Assembly: GCF_945952405.1 (NCBI RefSeq)
Contig: NZ_CAMFIA010000001.1
Coordinates: 248,001-312,000, forward strand
DNA: 64,000 nt
Direction: 5' to 3'
DNA from: an uncultured Stenotrophomonas sp.
GTDB taxonomy: Bacteria; Pseudomonadota; Gammaproteobacteria; Xanthomonadales; Xanthomonadaceae
Below the pieces are notes generated by a model. That model did not search any database. It was not told the origin of the DNA and saw only the letters and a program-made list of their open reading frames with translations. Positions 49,085 through 57,197 of the stretch are shown here, piece by piece. The translations under genes and the position numbers were made by a program. The first letter of the stretch is position 1, and every line of letters starts with the position of its first letter.

Positions 49085-49686
49085 TCGGTATCCCTGTCGT
49101 TGTGCAGCGGATCCGGTCCCAACTCCTGGCGCAGGCCCTGCAGGGCGCGGGCGATATGTTTTTCCACGGTCTTGGCGGTGATTCCACAGTGCCGCGCGAT
49201 CTGTGTATAGCTCATGCCGGTGATCCGGTTGAGCAGGTACACCTCGCGCGCGCGCTCGGGCAATTTGAAAAGGGCCTGCCGCAGCAGGGTCAGCATCTGC
49301 CCGGACTCGGCCTGGCGCAATGGATCCGGCGACGTGCTGGTGGGCTCGTCGCTGCCATCATGCTCGGCCAGTGACAGGTGGGGTCGCGACTGCGGCGAGC
49401 GGCCGCGATCCGCCAGGCGGTTGCGGGCGATACGATACAGCAGCAGGCGCAGTTCGTCGGCGCCGTGCGCGCGATAGCGGATCAGCCGCTCCATGCAGTC
49501 CTGCGCGATGTCCTCCGCATCCTCCGGCCCGACGCCCCGCGTGCGCAGGAACGCGCACAACGGTGCGCGTTCTTCGCGCACGAACGCGATGAAGGCGTCC
49601 GCAGGCACGGGCGGCTCCGGCACGTGATGGATCAGGGGGGACGGGGCGGACAGGGCTGGCCTCGGCGGACTTGGCGGATGCGTCAT
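49081..49686 (-). CDS. ECF sigma factor, FecI-like
   Basis: A 201-residue extracytoplasmic function sigma factor. Region 2 is LCAFLRTRGVGPEDAEDIAQ...RLIRYRAHGADELRLLLYRIARNRLADR and region 4 is LFKLPERAREVYLLNRITGM with YTQIARHCGITAKTVEKHIA. The first 30 residues are Pro-rich and probably disordered. It should transcribe the adjacent receptor gene and be regulated by FecR. The gene order sigma, fecR, receptor with overlaps is that of fec-like systems. An autotransporter gene diverges from it. Confidence 0.95.
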   Translation of the reverse strand: MTHPPSPPRPALSAPSPLIHHVPEPPVPADAFIAFVREERAPLCAFLRTRGVGPEDAEDIAQDCMERLIRYRAHGADELRLLLYRIARNRLADRGRSPQSRPHLSLAEHDGSDEPTSTSPDPLRQAESGQMLTLLRQALFKLPERAREVYLLNRITGMSYTQIARHCGITAKTVEKHIARALQGLRQELGPDPLHNDRDTE

Positions 49687-49843
49687 CGAGTTTTACGCGA
49701 CGATGACCGGATGGGGAAGAGTGTGCGGTGTTCGCCCTCCCAGTGTGAATGCATTCATTTTTGCCGGGCGGGCGCGCTGGGGGAGATCGCGCTGTTGCGC
49801 CGTTTGGCTCCTTACCCGCGTGTTGCGGGTGGAGAGAGAACGT

Positions 49844-52714
49844 ATGAAGCATTCGAAGTTGAGCCTGGCCCTGGCCGGGCTGATCGGCTTGGGCGCTGCC
49901 GCAGCGCCGCATGACGTCATGGCGATGAGTTATCACCTGCAGGGGGATCGCATCTTCCTGAGTGGCGCTGTGACCTATGCCGACGTGGTGTCCTTGCCGG
50001 CGTTGCTGGCCAAGGCACAGGCCGAGGGCCGGCCGATCCGCGAAGTGGTGCTGCGCACCTCCAACGGTGGCGCGTTGATCGCTGGTGAGTGGCTGCAAGG
50101 AGTGATCCGCACCTCCGGCCTCAACACCATCGTGTCCGGCCATTGCATTTCGTCCTGCTCGATCATGCAGTCCGGCGGCGTGGAGCGCTATCTGGCCGGC
50201 GATCTGCCGATCGTCGATTCGGTGCAGATCCATGCCGCCAGCAACAGTGGCAAGGTGATCTACACGCCGTCGCCGCGCATGACCCAGATCTATACCGGCA
50301 ACTACGGTGGCGGCATGGACGCCGGGTTGCTGCACAAGGCCATGTATGAAGTCGTGCAGCCCAATGGCCTGCTGGTGTTCCGCGATCCTGCACGCACCAC
50401 CGGTGCTTCGGTCAGCTTCGATCCGGATGGCAGCGGCAGCAAGCTGCAGTCGTTCCCGGGGCAGGACATCTACAACAACAGGATCATCACCGCGAGCGGC
50501 TACCGCGACCCGGGTGATACGTTGAACGTCACCGCCAACGTGAGCGGTGACATCAACCCCGGTTACCTGCGCACCGGGCGCCAGCTGCAGACCTTCGTCG
50601 ACGATGATTTCGCGCGCTGGAACACCAGCGCATCGACCACCTACATCAACCTGGCGCAGCGCATCTACAATCTCTCGGGCAACGGCCCGCAGGGCATTGG
50701 TCCGGATTCGGTGCAGGACTATCTCAAGGACCCGGGCATCCAGGCCCTGCTGCTGTCCAAGCTGCGCCTGTCCGACCTGGATGTGTCCACACTGGACAAC
50801 GCCATGGGCGTGATCCGCGTGAGCAACGGCGCAACCTGGCGCACCTCCGCCACCACCGGTGCCGATTTCATGCTGGTGGACAACGGCACCATTGCGCTGG
50901 AAGGCGGCGCGCTGCGTAGCTCGGAAGTGCGCGTGCTGGCTACGGCCACGCTGGTTGGCCATGGTGACGTGGCCGGTACCGCGATGGATCTCAGCGCACT
51001 GGCCAGCGGCACCCGGCCGTCGTGGCGCGAGGATGGCTTCAACCGCCTGCGCGTGTTCGGCACGCTGATGCCGCGCGGCGGCGATCTGGTGACCCATGGC
51101 TACGTCAACATCATGCCGGGCGGCAAGCTGCTGTTCGACGTGACCGAGAGCGGCGGGATCGCCGGCGGCCGCCTGCGCGTGGGCAGCTTCTTCGACAGCA
51201 AGCAGACCGACGGCGCATTGGTGATCTCCAAGGGCGCCTTGCTTGAACTGAATGTCGCACAGGGGTACTACGCGCAGGATTTCCGCCGTGACCTGGTGCA
51301 GGGCCCGATCTACCAGGGTGGTTTCGAACAGGCGGTGCGCCTGGGTGACACCGGCTACAGCGCGAGCATCACCGGCGGTGACGTGTTCCGTCCACGCCAC
51401 AATTCGCTGCTGAGCTTCAACGTCAAGCAGACCGCGGACGGCGTGTGGCTGACCGCGAACCCCGGCTTCGACCAACTGGGACTGTTCGCCAACGGCAGTT
51501 CGGGTGATGGCCTCGGTCGCGCGCTGGCCAGCGCTTCCGGTCGCCAGGACAGCGGCCTGAAATCGCTGCTGGGCGCACTGCAGTTCGCCGACCGCGACGT
51601 GATCGCACAGCAGGCCGGTGCCCTGCGCGGTGACGCGCACGCCAGCCTGCGCCTGGCCGACAACGCCCTGGTCGGCAGCATCGGCAACGTGGTGCAGCAG
51701 CACCAGGCCGCCCTGCGCAGTGGTGGAGATGCCGATGGCCTGGCCTCGCAGGCCGCGCAGTCGGTGTCGGTGCAGCCGGGCATGCGCCACGGCAGCCTGT
51801 TCAACCAGCTGGCCCTGCATCTGGTCGAGCCGGCGGGCGCTGGTGCTGGCAGCGGTGACGCTGGACGCAACCGTGGCCTGTGGGCGCGTGGCTTTGCCAG
51901 CCACGGTCGCATCGAAGCCGACGACGGCGTCGCCGGCCTGAGCCATACCGTGGGCGGCATCGTGATCGGTGCCGATACCCGCGTGGCGGATGACCGCGTC
52001 ACCCTCGGCGTGAGCGTGGCGGCGGCCGACATGTCGAGCAAAGCCAGCGACGGTTCCGACTTCAGCGGCGACGTGCGCGCGCTGGACGTTGGCGGCTACC
52101 TGGACGCGACCTATTCGCGTGGCTACCTGTCGGCTGCGGTGCGCTATACCGACCTGCGCCATGACACCCGCCGCAGCATCAGCGGCATCGAGGGCCTGCA
52201 GCAGCCGTTGCGCGCCAGGTACAGCAATGATGCGATCTCCGCACGGGTCGAGCACGCGTTTTCGTTCACCACTGGCAAGGGCCTGGTGATCCAGCCGCTG
52301 CTGCCGGTGGTGGACTATGCACGTACCTCGGCCACCCGCTTCAACGAAGGGCAGGGCGCCGGGGCACTGGTGGGCCGCAGCGGAAACCTGGAAAGCATCC
52401 GCGTCGGTGCGGGCCTGCAGCTGTTCAGGACCTTCGAGGGCAACAACGGCGAGCGCATCACCCCGCGCGCGCGCGTGGTCTGGCAGAAGGAGCTGGGCGA
52501 TTCGCAGGCCCGCTACAGCACCGGTTTTGCCGCCGCCCCGGACCTGGTGTTCGGCGCCAGCAGCCAGGCCGTCGGTGAGCAGGTGCTGGCCTGGAGCCTG
52601 GGCGTGACCAGCCGTGCCAGCGAGCGCCTGTCGATCATGGCCGACTATGTGGGCGAGCGCCGCGACGGGCAGATCCAGAATGGCGTGATGCTGGGCCTGG
52701 GCTACCGGTTCTAA
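49844..52714 (+). CDS. Autotransporter with a ClpP/crotonase-like N-terminal passenger
   Basis: A 956-residue type V secreted protein. The signal peptide (about residues 1-28, LALAGLIGLGAAAAPHDVMA) precedes a compact domain (about 30-150) with ClpP/crotonase-fold marks: SNGG at 73-76, SGHCISSCSIM at 98-108 with Ser103 aligning to the ClpP nucleophile, and VQIHAA with His130, 27 residues later (25 in E. coli ClpP). A beta-rich region follows (about 200-600). The C-terminal autotransporter barrel (about 680-956) begins GLWARGFASHGRIEADDG and ends MLGLGYRF with terminal Phe. The start is the ATG at 49844 with GGAGAG upstream. Passenger homology is from motif recognition, and the third triad residue was not located. 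Confidence 0.85.
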   Translation: MKHSKLSLALAGLIGLGAAAAPHDVMAMSYHLQGDRIFLSGAVTYADVVSLPALLAKAQAEGRPIREVVLRTSNGGALIAGEWLQGVIRTSGLNTIVSGHCISSCSIMQSGGVERYLAGDLPIVDSVQIHAASNSGKVIYTPSPRMTQIYTGNYGGGMDAGLLHKAMYEVVQPNGLLVFRDPARTTGASVSFDPDGSGSKLQSFPGQDIYNNRIITASGYRDPGDTLNVTANVSGDINPGYLRTGRQLQTFVDDDFARWNTSASTTYINLAQRIYNLSGNGPQGIGPDSVQDYLKDPGIQALLLSKLRLSDLDVSTLDNAMGVIRVSNGATWRTSATTGADFMLVDNGTIALEGGALRSSEVRVLATATLVGHGDVAGTAMDLSALASGTRPSWREDGFNRLRVFGTLMPRGGDLVTHGYVNIMPGGKLLFDVTESGGIAGGRLRVGSFFDSKQTDGALVISKGALLELNVAQGYYAQDFRRDLVQGPIYQGGFEQAVRLGDTGYSASITGGDVFRPRHNSLLSFNVKQTADGVWLTANPGFDQLGLFANGSSGDGLGRALASASGRQDSGLKSLLGALQFADRDVIAQQAGALRGDAHASLRLADNALVGSIGNVVQQHQAALRSGGDADGLASQAAQSVSVQPGMRHGSLFNQLALHLVEPAGAGAGSGDAGRNRGLWARGFASHGRIEADDGVAGLSHTVGGIVIGADTRVADDRVTLGVSVAAADMSSKASDGSDFSGDVRALDVGGYLDATYSRGYLSAAVRYTDLRHDTRRSISGIEGLQQPLRARYSNDAISARVEHAFSFTTGKGLVIQPLLPVVDYARTSATRFNEGQGAGALVGRSGNLESIRVGAGLQLFRTFEGNNGERITPRARVVWQKELGDSQARYSTGFAAAPDLVFGASSQAVGEQVLAWSLGVTSRASERLSIMADYVGERRDGQIQNGVMLGLGYRF

Positions 52715-52815
52715 GTGAGTGGCAGAGGGCAGCGGCGATGCCTGCATCGCCGCTGCCATCCCCACCGGTGCGTGGCTGCGGTATGGTCGGCATGGCATTC
52801 CATCCAGGCTCTTCC

Positions 52816-53820
52816 ATGCAGATCGCCGTCTTCAGCGCCCGTCCCTACGACCGCCGTTTCCTCGAGGAAGCCAACCAGCGCGATGCCGCCGCCCAGGGCT
52901 TTGCGTTCGTCTACTTCGATGCCGCGCTGGATGTGCACACGGCCGCGCTGGCGCAGGACTGCGCCGCCGTCTGCGTATTCGTCAACGACCGGCTCGATGC
53001 ACCGGTGCTGCAGGCGCTGCATGCGCTTGGCGTGCGCGCCGTGCTGCTGCGCTGCGCCGGCTTCAACAACGTCGACCGGGTGGCGGCGAAGGCGCTGGGC
53101 CTGTTCGTCGCCCGCGTTCCGGCCTATTCACCGGAAGCCGTGGCCGAGCATGCGCTGGCGCTGGTGATGACACTCAACCGGCAGACCCATCGCGCCTACA
53201 ACCGCGTGCGCGAAGGCAACTTCACGCTGGATGGCCTGCTCGGCCGGACCCTGCATGGGCGCACGGTCGGCATCGTCGGCACCGGCAAGATCGGCCTGGC
53301 CACCGCCCGCATCTTCAAGGGCATGGGCTGCACCGTGCTGGGGCATGACCCGTATCCCTCGGCTGCGTTTGCGCAGGTGGGTGAGGCGGCCGCGCTGGAC
53401 GAACTGCTGGCGCGTGCCGACATCGTTTCGCTGCATTGCCCGCTGACGCCCGAAACCCAGCACCTGATCAACGACGCCTCACTGGCGCGGATGAAGCCGG
53501 GCGCGATGCTGGTCAATACCTCGCGTGGTGCGCTGGTCGATACCCATGCCGTGATCCGCGCGCTGAAGTCGCGCCGGCTCGGCCATCTGGCCATCGACGT
53601 CTACGAGCAGGAGAGCGCGCTGTTCTTCCAGGACCTGTCCGGCGAGATCATCGACGACGAGGCCTTCCAGCGCCTGATGACCTTCCCCAACGTGCTGGTG
53701 ACCGGCCACCAGGGCTTCTTCACGGTGGAGGCGCTGCAGGAGATCTCGGCGATCACGCTGGGCAACCTGCAGGACTTCGCCGCCGGCCGGCCCTGCGCCA
53801 ACCAGGTACAGGCGGGCTGA
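52816..53820 (+). CDS. ldhA: D-2-hydroxyacid dehydrogenase (fermentative D-lactate dehydrogenase type)
   Basis: A 334-residue NAD-dependent enzyme that interconverts pyruvate and D-lactate. The Rossmann motif GTGKIGLATARIFKGMGC is centred near residue 155. Catalytic residues of the D-isomer-specific family are present: Arg in NTSRGALVD, Glu in YEQESALFF and His in TGHQGFFT. The sequence NFTLDGLLGRTLHGRTVGIV is close to E. coli LdhA-type enzymes. I chose the ATG at 52816 (MQIAVFSARPYD); an upstream in-frame ATG would add 26 residues with no ribosome site. The tRNA promoter overlaps the end of the gene. Confidence 0.92.
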   Translation: MQIAVFSARPYDRRFLEEANQRDAAAQGFAFVYFDAALDVHTAALAQDCAAVCVFVNDRLDAPVLQALHALGVRAVLLRCAGFNNVDRVAAKALGLFVARVPAYSPEAVAEHALALVMTLNRQTHRAYNRVREGNFTLDGLLGRTLHGRTVGIVGTGKIGLATARIFKGMGCTVLGHDPYPSAAFAQVGEAAALDELLARADIVSLHCPLTPETQHLINDASLARMKPGAMLVNTSRGALVDTHAVIRALKSRRLGHLAIDVYEQESALFFQDLSGEIIDDEAFQRLMTFPNVLVTGHQGFFTVEALQEISAITLGNLQDFAAGRPCANQVQAG

Positions 53821-53830
53821 GCCGGGTGGA

Positions 53831-53860
53831 TTGACCGCCGGGGCGCCCAGCCCGTAAAAT
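53831..53860 (+). promoter_or_regulatory. Promoter of the tRNA-Thr gene
   Basis: -35 TTGACC (53831-53836) and -10 TAAAAT (53855-53860) with an 18-base spacer. The -10 is 11 bases before the mature tRNA start, and a GC-rich discriminator (cgcgggctcc) follows. Confidence 0.82.
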
Positions 53861-53870
53861 CGCGGGCTCC

Positions 53871-53946
53871 GCCGGAATAGCTCAGTTGGTAGAGCGGCGC
53901 ATTCGTAATGCGTAGGTCGCAGGTTCGACTCCTGTTTCCGGCACCA
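53871..53946 (+). tRNA. tRNA-Thr (anticodon CGU)
   Basis: A 76-base cloverleaf with an encoded CCA end. Acceptor stem gccggaa/ttccggc, D stem gctc/gagc, anticodon stem gcgca/tgcgt with loop ttcgtaa (anticodon cgt at the centre) and T arm gcaggttcgactcctgt. It reads ACG. A T-rich terminator follows at 53954. This tRNA is directly followed by an Rhs locus, and tRNA 3' ends are common integration sites, but I saw no repeated copy of its 3' end. Confidence 0.96.
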
Positions 53947-53953
53947 GTTGTAG

Positions 53954-53984
53954 AAAAGCCCCGGCCCTGGTCGGGGCTTTTTTG
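53954..53984 (+). terminator. Rho-independent terminator after tRNA-Thr
   Basis: aaaagccccg-gccctggt-cggggcttttttg: a 7-bp GC stem with flanking A-run and T-run. Confidence 0.92.
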
Positions 53985-54003
53985 TTTCCGTAGCCCGCCC
54001 ACC

Positions 54004-54026
54004 GGTAGTGCCGGTCGCTGGCCGGC
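54004..54026. repeat. Single SMAG-type arm
   Basis: ggtagtgccggtcgctggccggc, one unit without a partner. Beyond it, to 54239, no gene or clear promoter is visible; that stretch is the leader of the first Rhs gene. Confidence 0.8.
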
Positions 54027-54239
54027 GGCGCAGAGGGGTTGGGCGCGAAGCCGGGCAACGACACTGCCCTGTGCTCGCAGGCGCGAACTCAACGCCGGCG
54101 TCATTCCCGCCAGCGGCATATTCCAAACGCGTTCATGGTTGGTATAGGCTGTAGCCGTTGCCCTTGGGTGCGATATGCAATGTATCGAAGCAGGCGGGCA
54201 ACGCGGTAGGGGAATACCGGGCTGGGTCAGAACAAGTTC

Positions 54240-57197
54240 GTGCAACAGGCGGGTTCTGCCTGGCGGCTTGTCGCGCCCATTGAAAATCAACTGCAGCAGC
54301 AATGGAACCGCGCAGTGCAGAATTCCAAGGATCAGCAGTGGACGCGTTGGACAGCCGCAGGTCGAACCGGAGTAGTCGCAGCGCTGCTGTTGCCGGTCAT
54401 GGCGACCACGGCAGGCGCGCAGAACACAACCGGGAACTTCGTGTGGGAAGAGTTTCCCGACCGCATCGCCAAGGCAGAGAAGGTTTCTGCACTGGGCCCG
54501 GACCTGTTTGGTGACAAGGTCGGCTTGGCCAATGGCGAGCTCGGCTTCGAGATCACCGACGTGGACCTTCCGGGCAACAATGCGCTGGAAGTGAAGCTGA
54601 CGCGGACGTACGACGTTGTCAGCCGCAAAGTCTACTTTCCCGAAGCAATGCTGGCGGACTGGCAGATCAAGGTTCCCAACATCAATGGCAGCTACGCTCC
54701 CGATTGGGGCGCCGGAACCGATGCCGGTTCGCCAGGACGCTGCTCATCGAGCTGGTTGCCACCCGAAGCCACGCATTTCAGTACCCGCGATTTCTGGCGA
54801 GGCCTCTCGGTTGAGATTCCGGGAGGTGGTGGAGAACTCCTGCGCACTGCTGCTGGCGTGAGCCAGCCCCAGGATGGTTCGACATACCCTTGGACAACCT
54901 CCGGCCAGATATTCTTCTCCTGCCTGCCGACCATACAGAACGCAGGTGGGGAAGGATTCCTCGCGATCACGCCCGACGGGACCCGCTACTGGTTCGATTG
55001 GTTGGCGCAGACCTTCGAGCCGACGCTCAAGAAGTACCAGTATTTCTATGACGACGGGTCGTTGCCCAAGCCCCAGCCTTGGCGATTCCTGCAGCGTCGC
55101 AAGAACATGCTGCTTGCGACCAGGGTGCAGGACAGATTCGGCAATACCGTTCAGTACACCTACGCCAATGCCTGGAACGAGGCACCCAGGCTGACGGCCA
55201 TTACCGCCAGCGATGGTCGTCAGATTACGCTTTCCTATCAGGGCAACAACGTCAGCAGCGTCAGTGACGGTTCGCGACAGTGGCAGTACCAGTACAACAG
55301 CACACCGTCACGCCGGGGTCTCTCCGCCGTTCTTCTCCCGGACGGAAGCCAGTGGTCGATCAGCTTCGAAGACTTCACCCGCGCAGCACTGCGGTATGCC
55401 GAGGTGATGTCGCCCGAGCCCGGGGAAATGTTCCGGAACTGCATCGAGAACGAGATCCCCATTGCATATCCTGCGGAATTCATTACAGGCAGGATGGTGC
55501 ATCCCTCTGGCGCCAGCGGACAGTTCACGGTCACGTCGCTGGAGCATGGCCGTAGCCATGTGCCGCTCAATTGCCGCGGTGTCGATTATGTCCCGGGCTT
55601 CGGCAACAACCCCAATGACGACATCAATACCTACGCGATCTCCGGCTTCAGTTTCACGTTGACCGAGAAGGCCATCAGCGGCCCGGGGCTCCCTGTGCTG
55701 CGTTGGACGTACGACTACACCCCGAACATCAGCATCTACCGATACCCGGGGCAACCGGCTGGAAATCAGGTGTGCCCATATGGGAGTGCCACCGCCTGTG
55801 CCGCGCCGCCGTGTACCAGCGAGGATTGCGCGCAATCCAGTATCACGACCGTGAGCGGACCCGGGGGAGAATGGATCCGCTATCGACATGGCAATACCTA
55901 CCGTTACAACGAAGGCAAGCTGCTCTCGGTGGAGGTGGGTACCGGCCCGTCCGATATCAAACGTGCGACAACCTACCGGTACGACCTGCTTTCCACTGGC
56001 CAGAACTATCCGGCGCGATATGGAACCAGCGTGCAGTTCTCTGGGGAGGGCTGGGCCGGCGAATACCATCGCCCGCAGTTGGAGACGCACATCGCACAGC
56101 AGGGCGCGATCTTCTCGACGGTTCTCAGTGAGCTTGACTACTTTGCGCGTCCGCACCGCGTCGCGAAATTCAGCACGCTTGGCTTCGGCAGGACCGAAGG
56201 CCACAACTATCATGACAACCCCGCGCGCTGGGTCATGGGGCAGCGGGAAAGCGTCACCTGCCTCGCACCAGCCAGTTGTGCAGGGCAGGTCATGTCCCAG
56301 GTCACATTTGATGCCAGCACCGCCGTGCCCGTTCAGTTCCGGGAGTTCGGGGCACTTCGGCAGACCTTGACGTATCACCCCAATGGCAGCATCGCCACGG
56401 TCGCCGATGGCCGCAATGGCCAAGGCGTTGATACCCGCATGTCACTGCTTGACTGGAAGCGCGGCATTCCCCAGTCCGTCCACTACGGTGACGGTGCGGT
56501 GGAGGTGGCTACAGTCAATGATCAGGGCTGGATCGTGCAGCATGCCGATGCCAACGGCTATGCGCGGAACTACGCCTATGATCCCCTTGGTCGCCTGAAA
56601 CGAACGGAGCTGCCGACAGGGGACAGCGTGGCATGGAATCCGACGTCCTCGGTGTTCGAAGCCATTCCGTACCCGGAGTATGGCCTGCCTGCGGGACACT
56701 GGCGTACCACAAGCCAAACCGGAAACCAGCGTCGCCAGGTCTTCCACGATGCCCTGTGGCGGCCGGTGGTGACGATCGAAGAGGACATCGGCAACCCCCA
56801 GGCGACTCAGCGCTGGGTGGCAACCCGCTATGACGAGATGGGGCGGACATCGTTCACCTCTTACCCGCGGAATACCTATCTGGAAGGCGGGGCGGACTAC
56901 GCCGATGCCGGTCTGCAGGGCGTCCATACCACCTACGACCTGCTTGGACGTCCGCTTGCGGTAAGGCAGGACTCGGAACTCGGGGTGTTGAGCACCTACA
57001 ACGAGTACCTCGCAGGCTTCCAGACCCGAGTGACCTCACCGAAGGGCCAGAAGACCCTGTTCCGCTACATGGCGATGGAGCAACCCGAAGCCGATCTGCC
57101 GGTCCATGTTGAGGAGCCGGGTGGCGTGATCACGACCATCGAGAGGGATGTCTACGGCAAACCGATGGAAATTTCGCGCAGCGGAGGTGTCCAATGA
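54240..57197 (+). CDS. Rhs/YD-repeat protein, N-terminal half of a split locus
   Basis: A 985-residue exported protein. The first 60 residues have a long hydrophilic lead then a hydrophobic signal (GVVAALLLPVMATTAGAQ), an extended signal-like layout. The mature part begins like Rhs shells (GPDLFGDKVGLANGELGFEI, LEVKLTRTYDVVSRKVY), then RHS/YD-type repeats (YAYDPLGRLKRTELPTGDS, TTYDLLGRPLAVRQDSELG, ERDVYGKPMEISRSGG). It lacks the Rhs core DPxGR motif and any toxin tip. It starts at a GTG and ends overlapping the next gene by four bases (ATGA). It likely forms part of the sealed shell of the toxin encoded next. Confidence 0.85.
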   Translation: MQQAGSAWRLVAPIENQLQQQWNRAVQNSKDQQWTRWTAAGRTGVVAALLLPVMATTAGAQNTTGNFVWEEFPDRIAKAEKVSALGPDLFGDKVGLANGELGFEITDVDLPGNNALEVKLTRTYDVVSRKVYFPEAMLADWQIKVPNINGSYAPDWGAGTDAGSPGRCSSSWLPPEATHFSTRDFWRGLSVEIPGGGGELLRTAAGVSQPQDGSTYPWTTSGQIFFSCLPTIQNAGGEGFLAITPDGTRYWFDWLAQTFEPTLKKYQYFYDDGSLPKPQPWRFLQRRKNMLLATRVQDRFGNTVQYTYANAWNEAPRLTAITASDGRQITLSYQGNNVSSVSDGSRQWQYQYNSTPSRRGLSAVLLPDGSQWSISFEDFTRAALRYAEVMSPEPGEMFRNCIENEIPIAYPAEFITGRMVHPSGASGQFTVTSLEHGRSHVPLNCRGVDYVPGFGNNPNDDINTYAISGFSFTLTEKAISGPGLPVLRWTYDYTPNISIYRYPGQPAGNQVCPYGSATACAAPPCTSEDCAQSSITTVSGPGGEWIRYRHGNTYRYNEGKLLSVEVGTGPSDIKRATTYRYDLLSTGQNYPARYGTSVQFSGEGWAGEYHRPQLETHIAQQGAIFSTVLSELDYFARPHRVAKFSTLGFGRTEGHNYHDNPARWVMGQRESVTCLAPASCAGQVMSQVTFDASTAVPVQFREFGALRQTLTYHPNGSIATVADGRNGQGVDTRMSLLDWKRGIPQSVHYGDGAVEVATVNDQGWIVQHADANGYARNYAYDPLGRLKRTELPTGDSVAWNPTSSVFEAIPYPEYGLPAGHWRTTSQTGNQRRQVFHDALWRPVVTIEEDIGNPQATQRWVATRYDEMGRTSFTSYPRNTYLEGGADYADAGLQGVHTTYDLLGRPLAVRQDSELGVLSTYNEYLAGFQTRVTSPKGQKTLFRYMAMEQPEADLPVHVEEPGGVITTIERDVYGKPMEISRSGGVQ

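Noticed and set aside
49358..52798. A minus-strand frame of 1146 codons opposite the autotransporter
   Set aside because: Mirror frame; the plus strand has the signal peptide, barrel and terminal Phe.
53871..54240. tRNA-Thr as an integration site (att) for a mobile island carrying the Rhs locus
   Set aside because: No direct repeat of the tRNA 3' end and no integrase gene were seen in the window.
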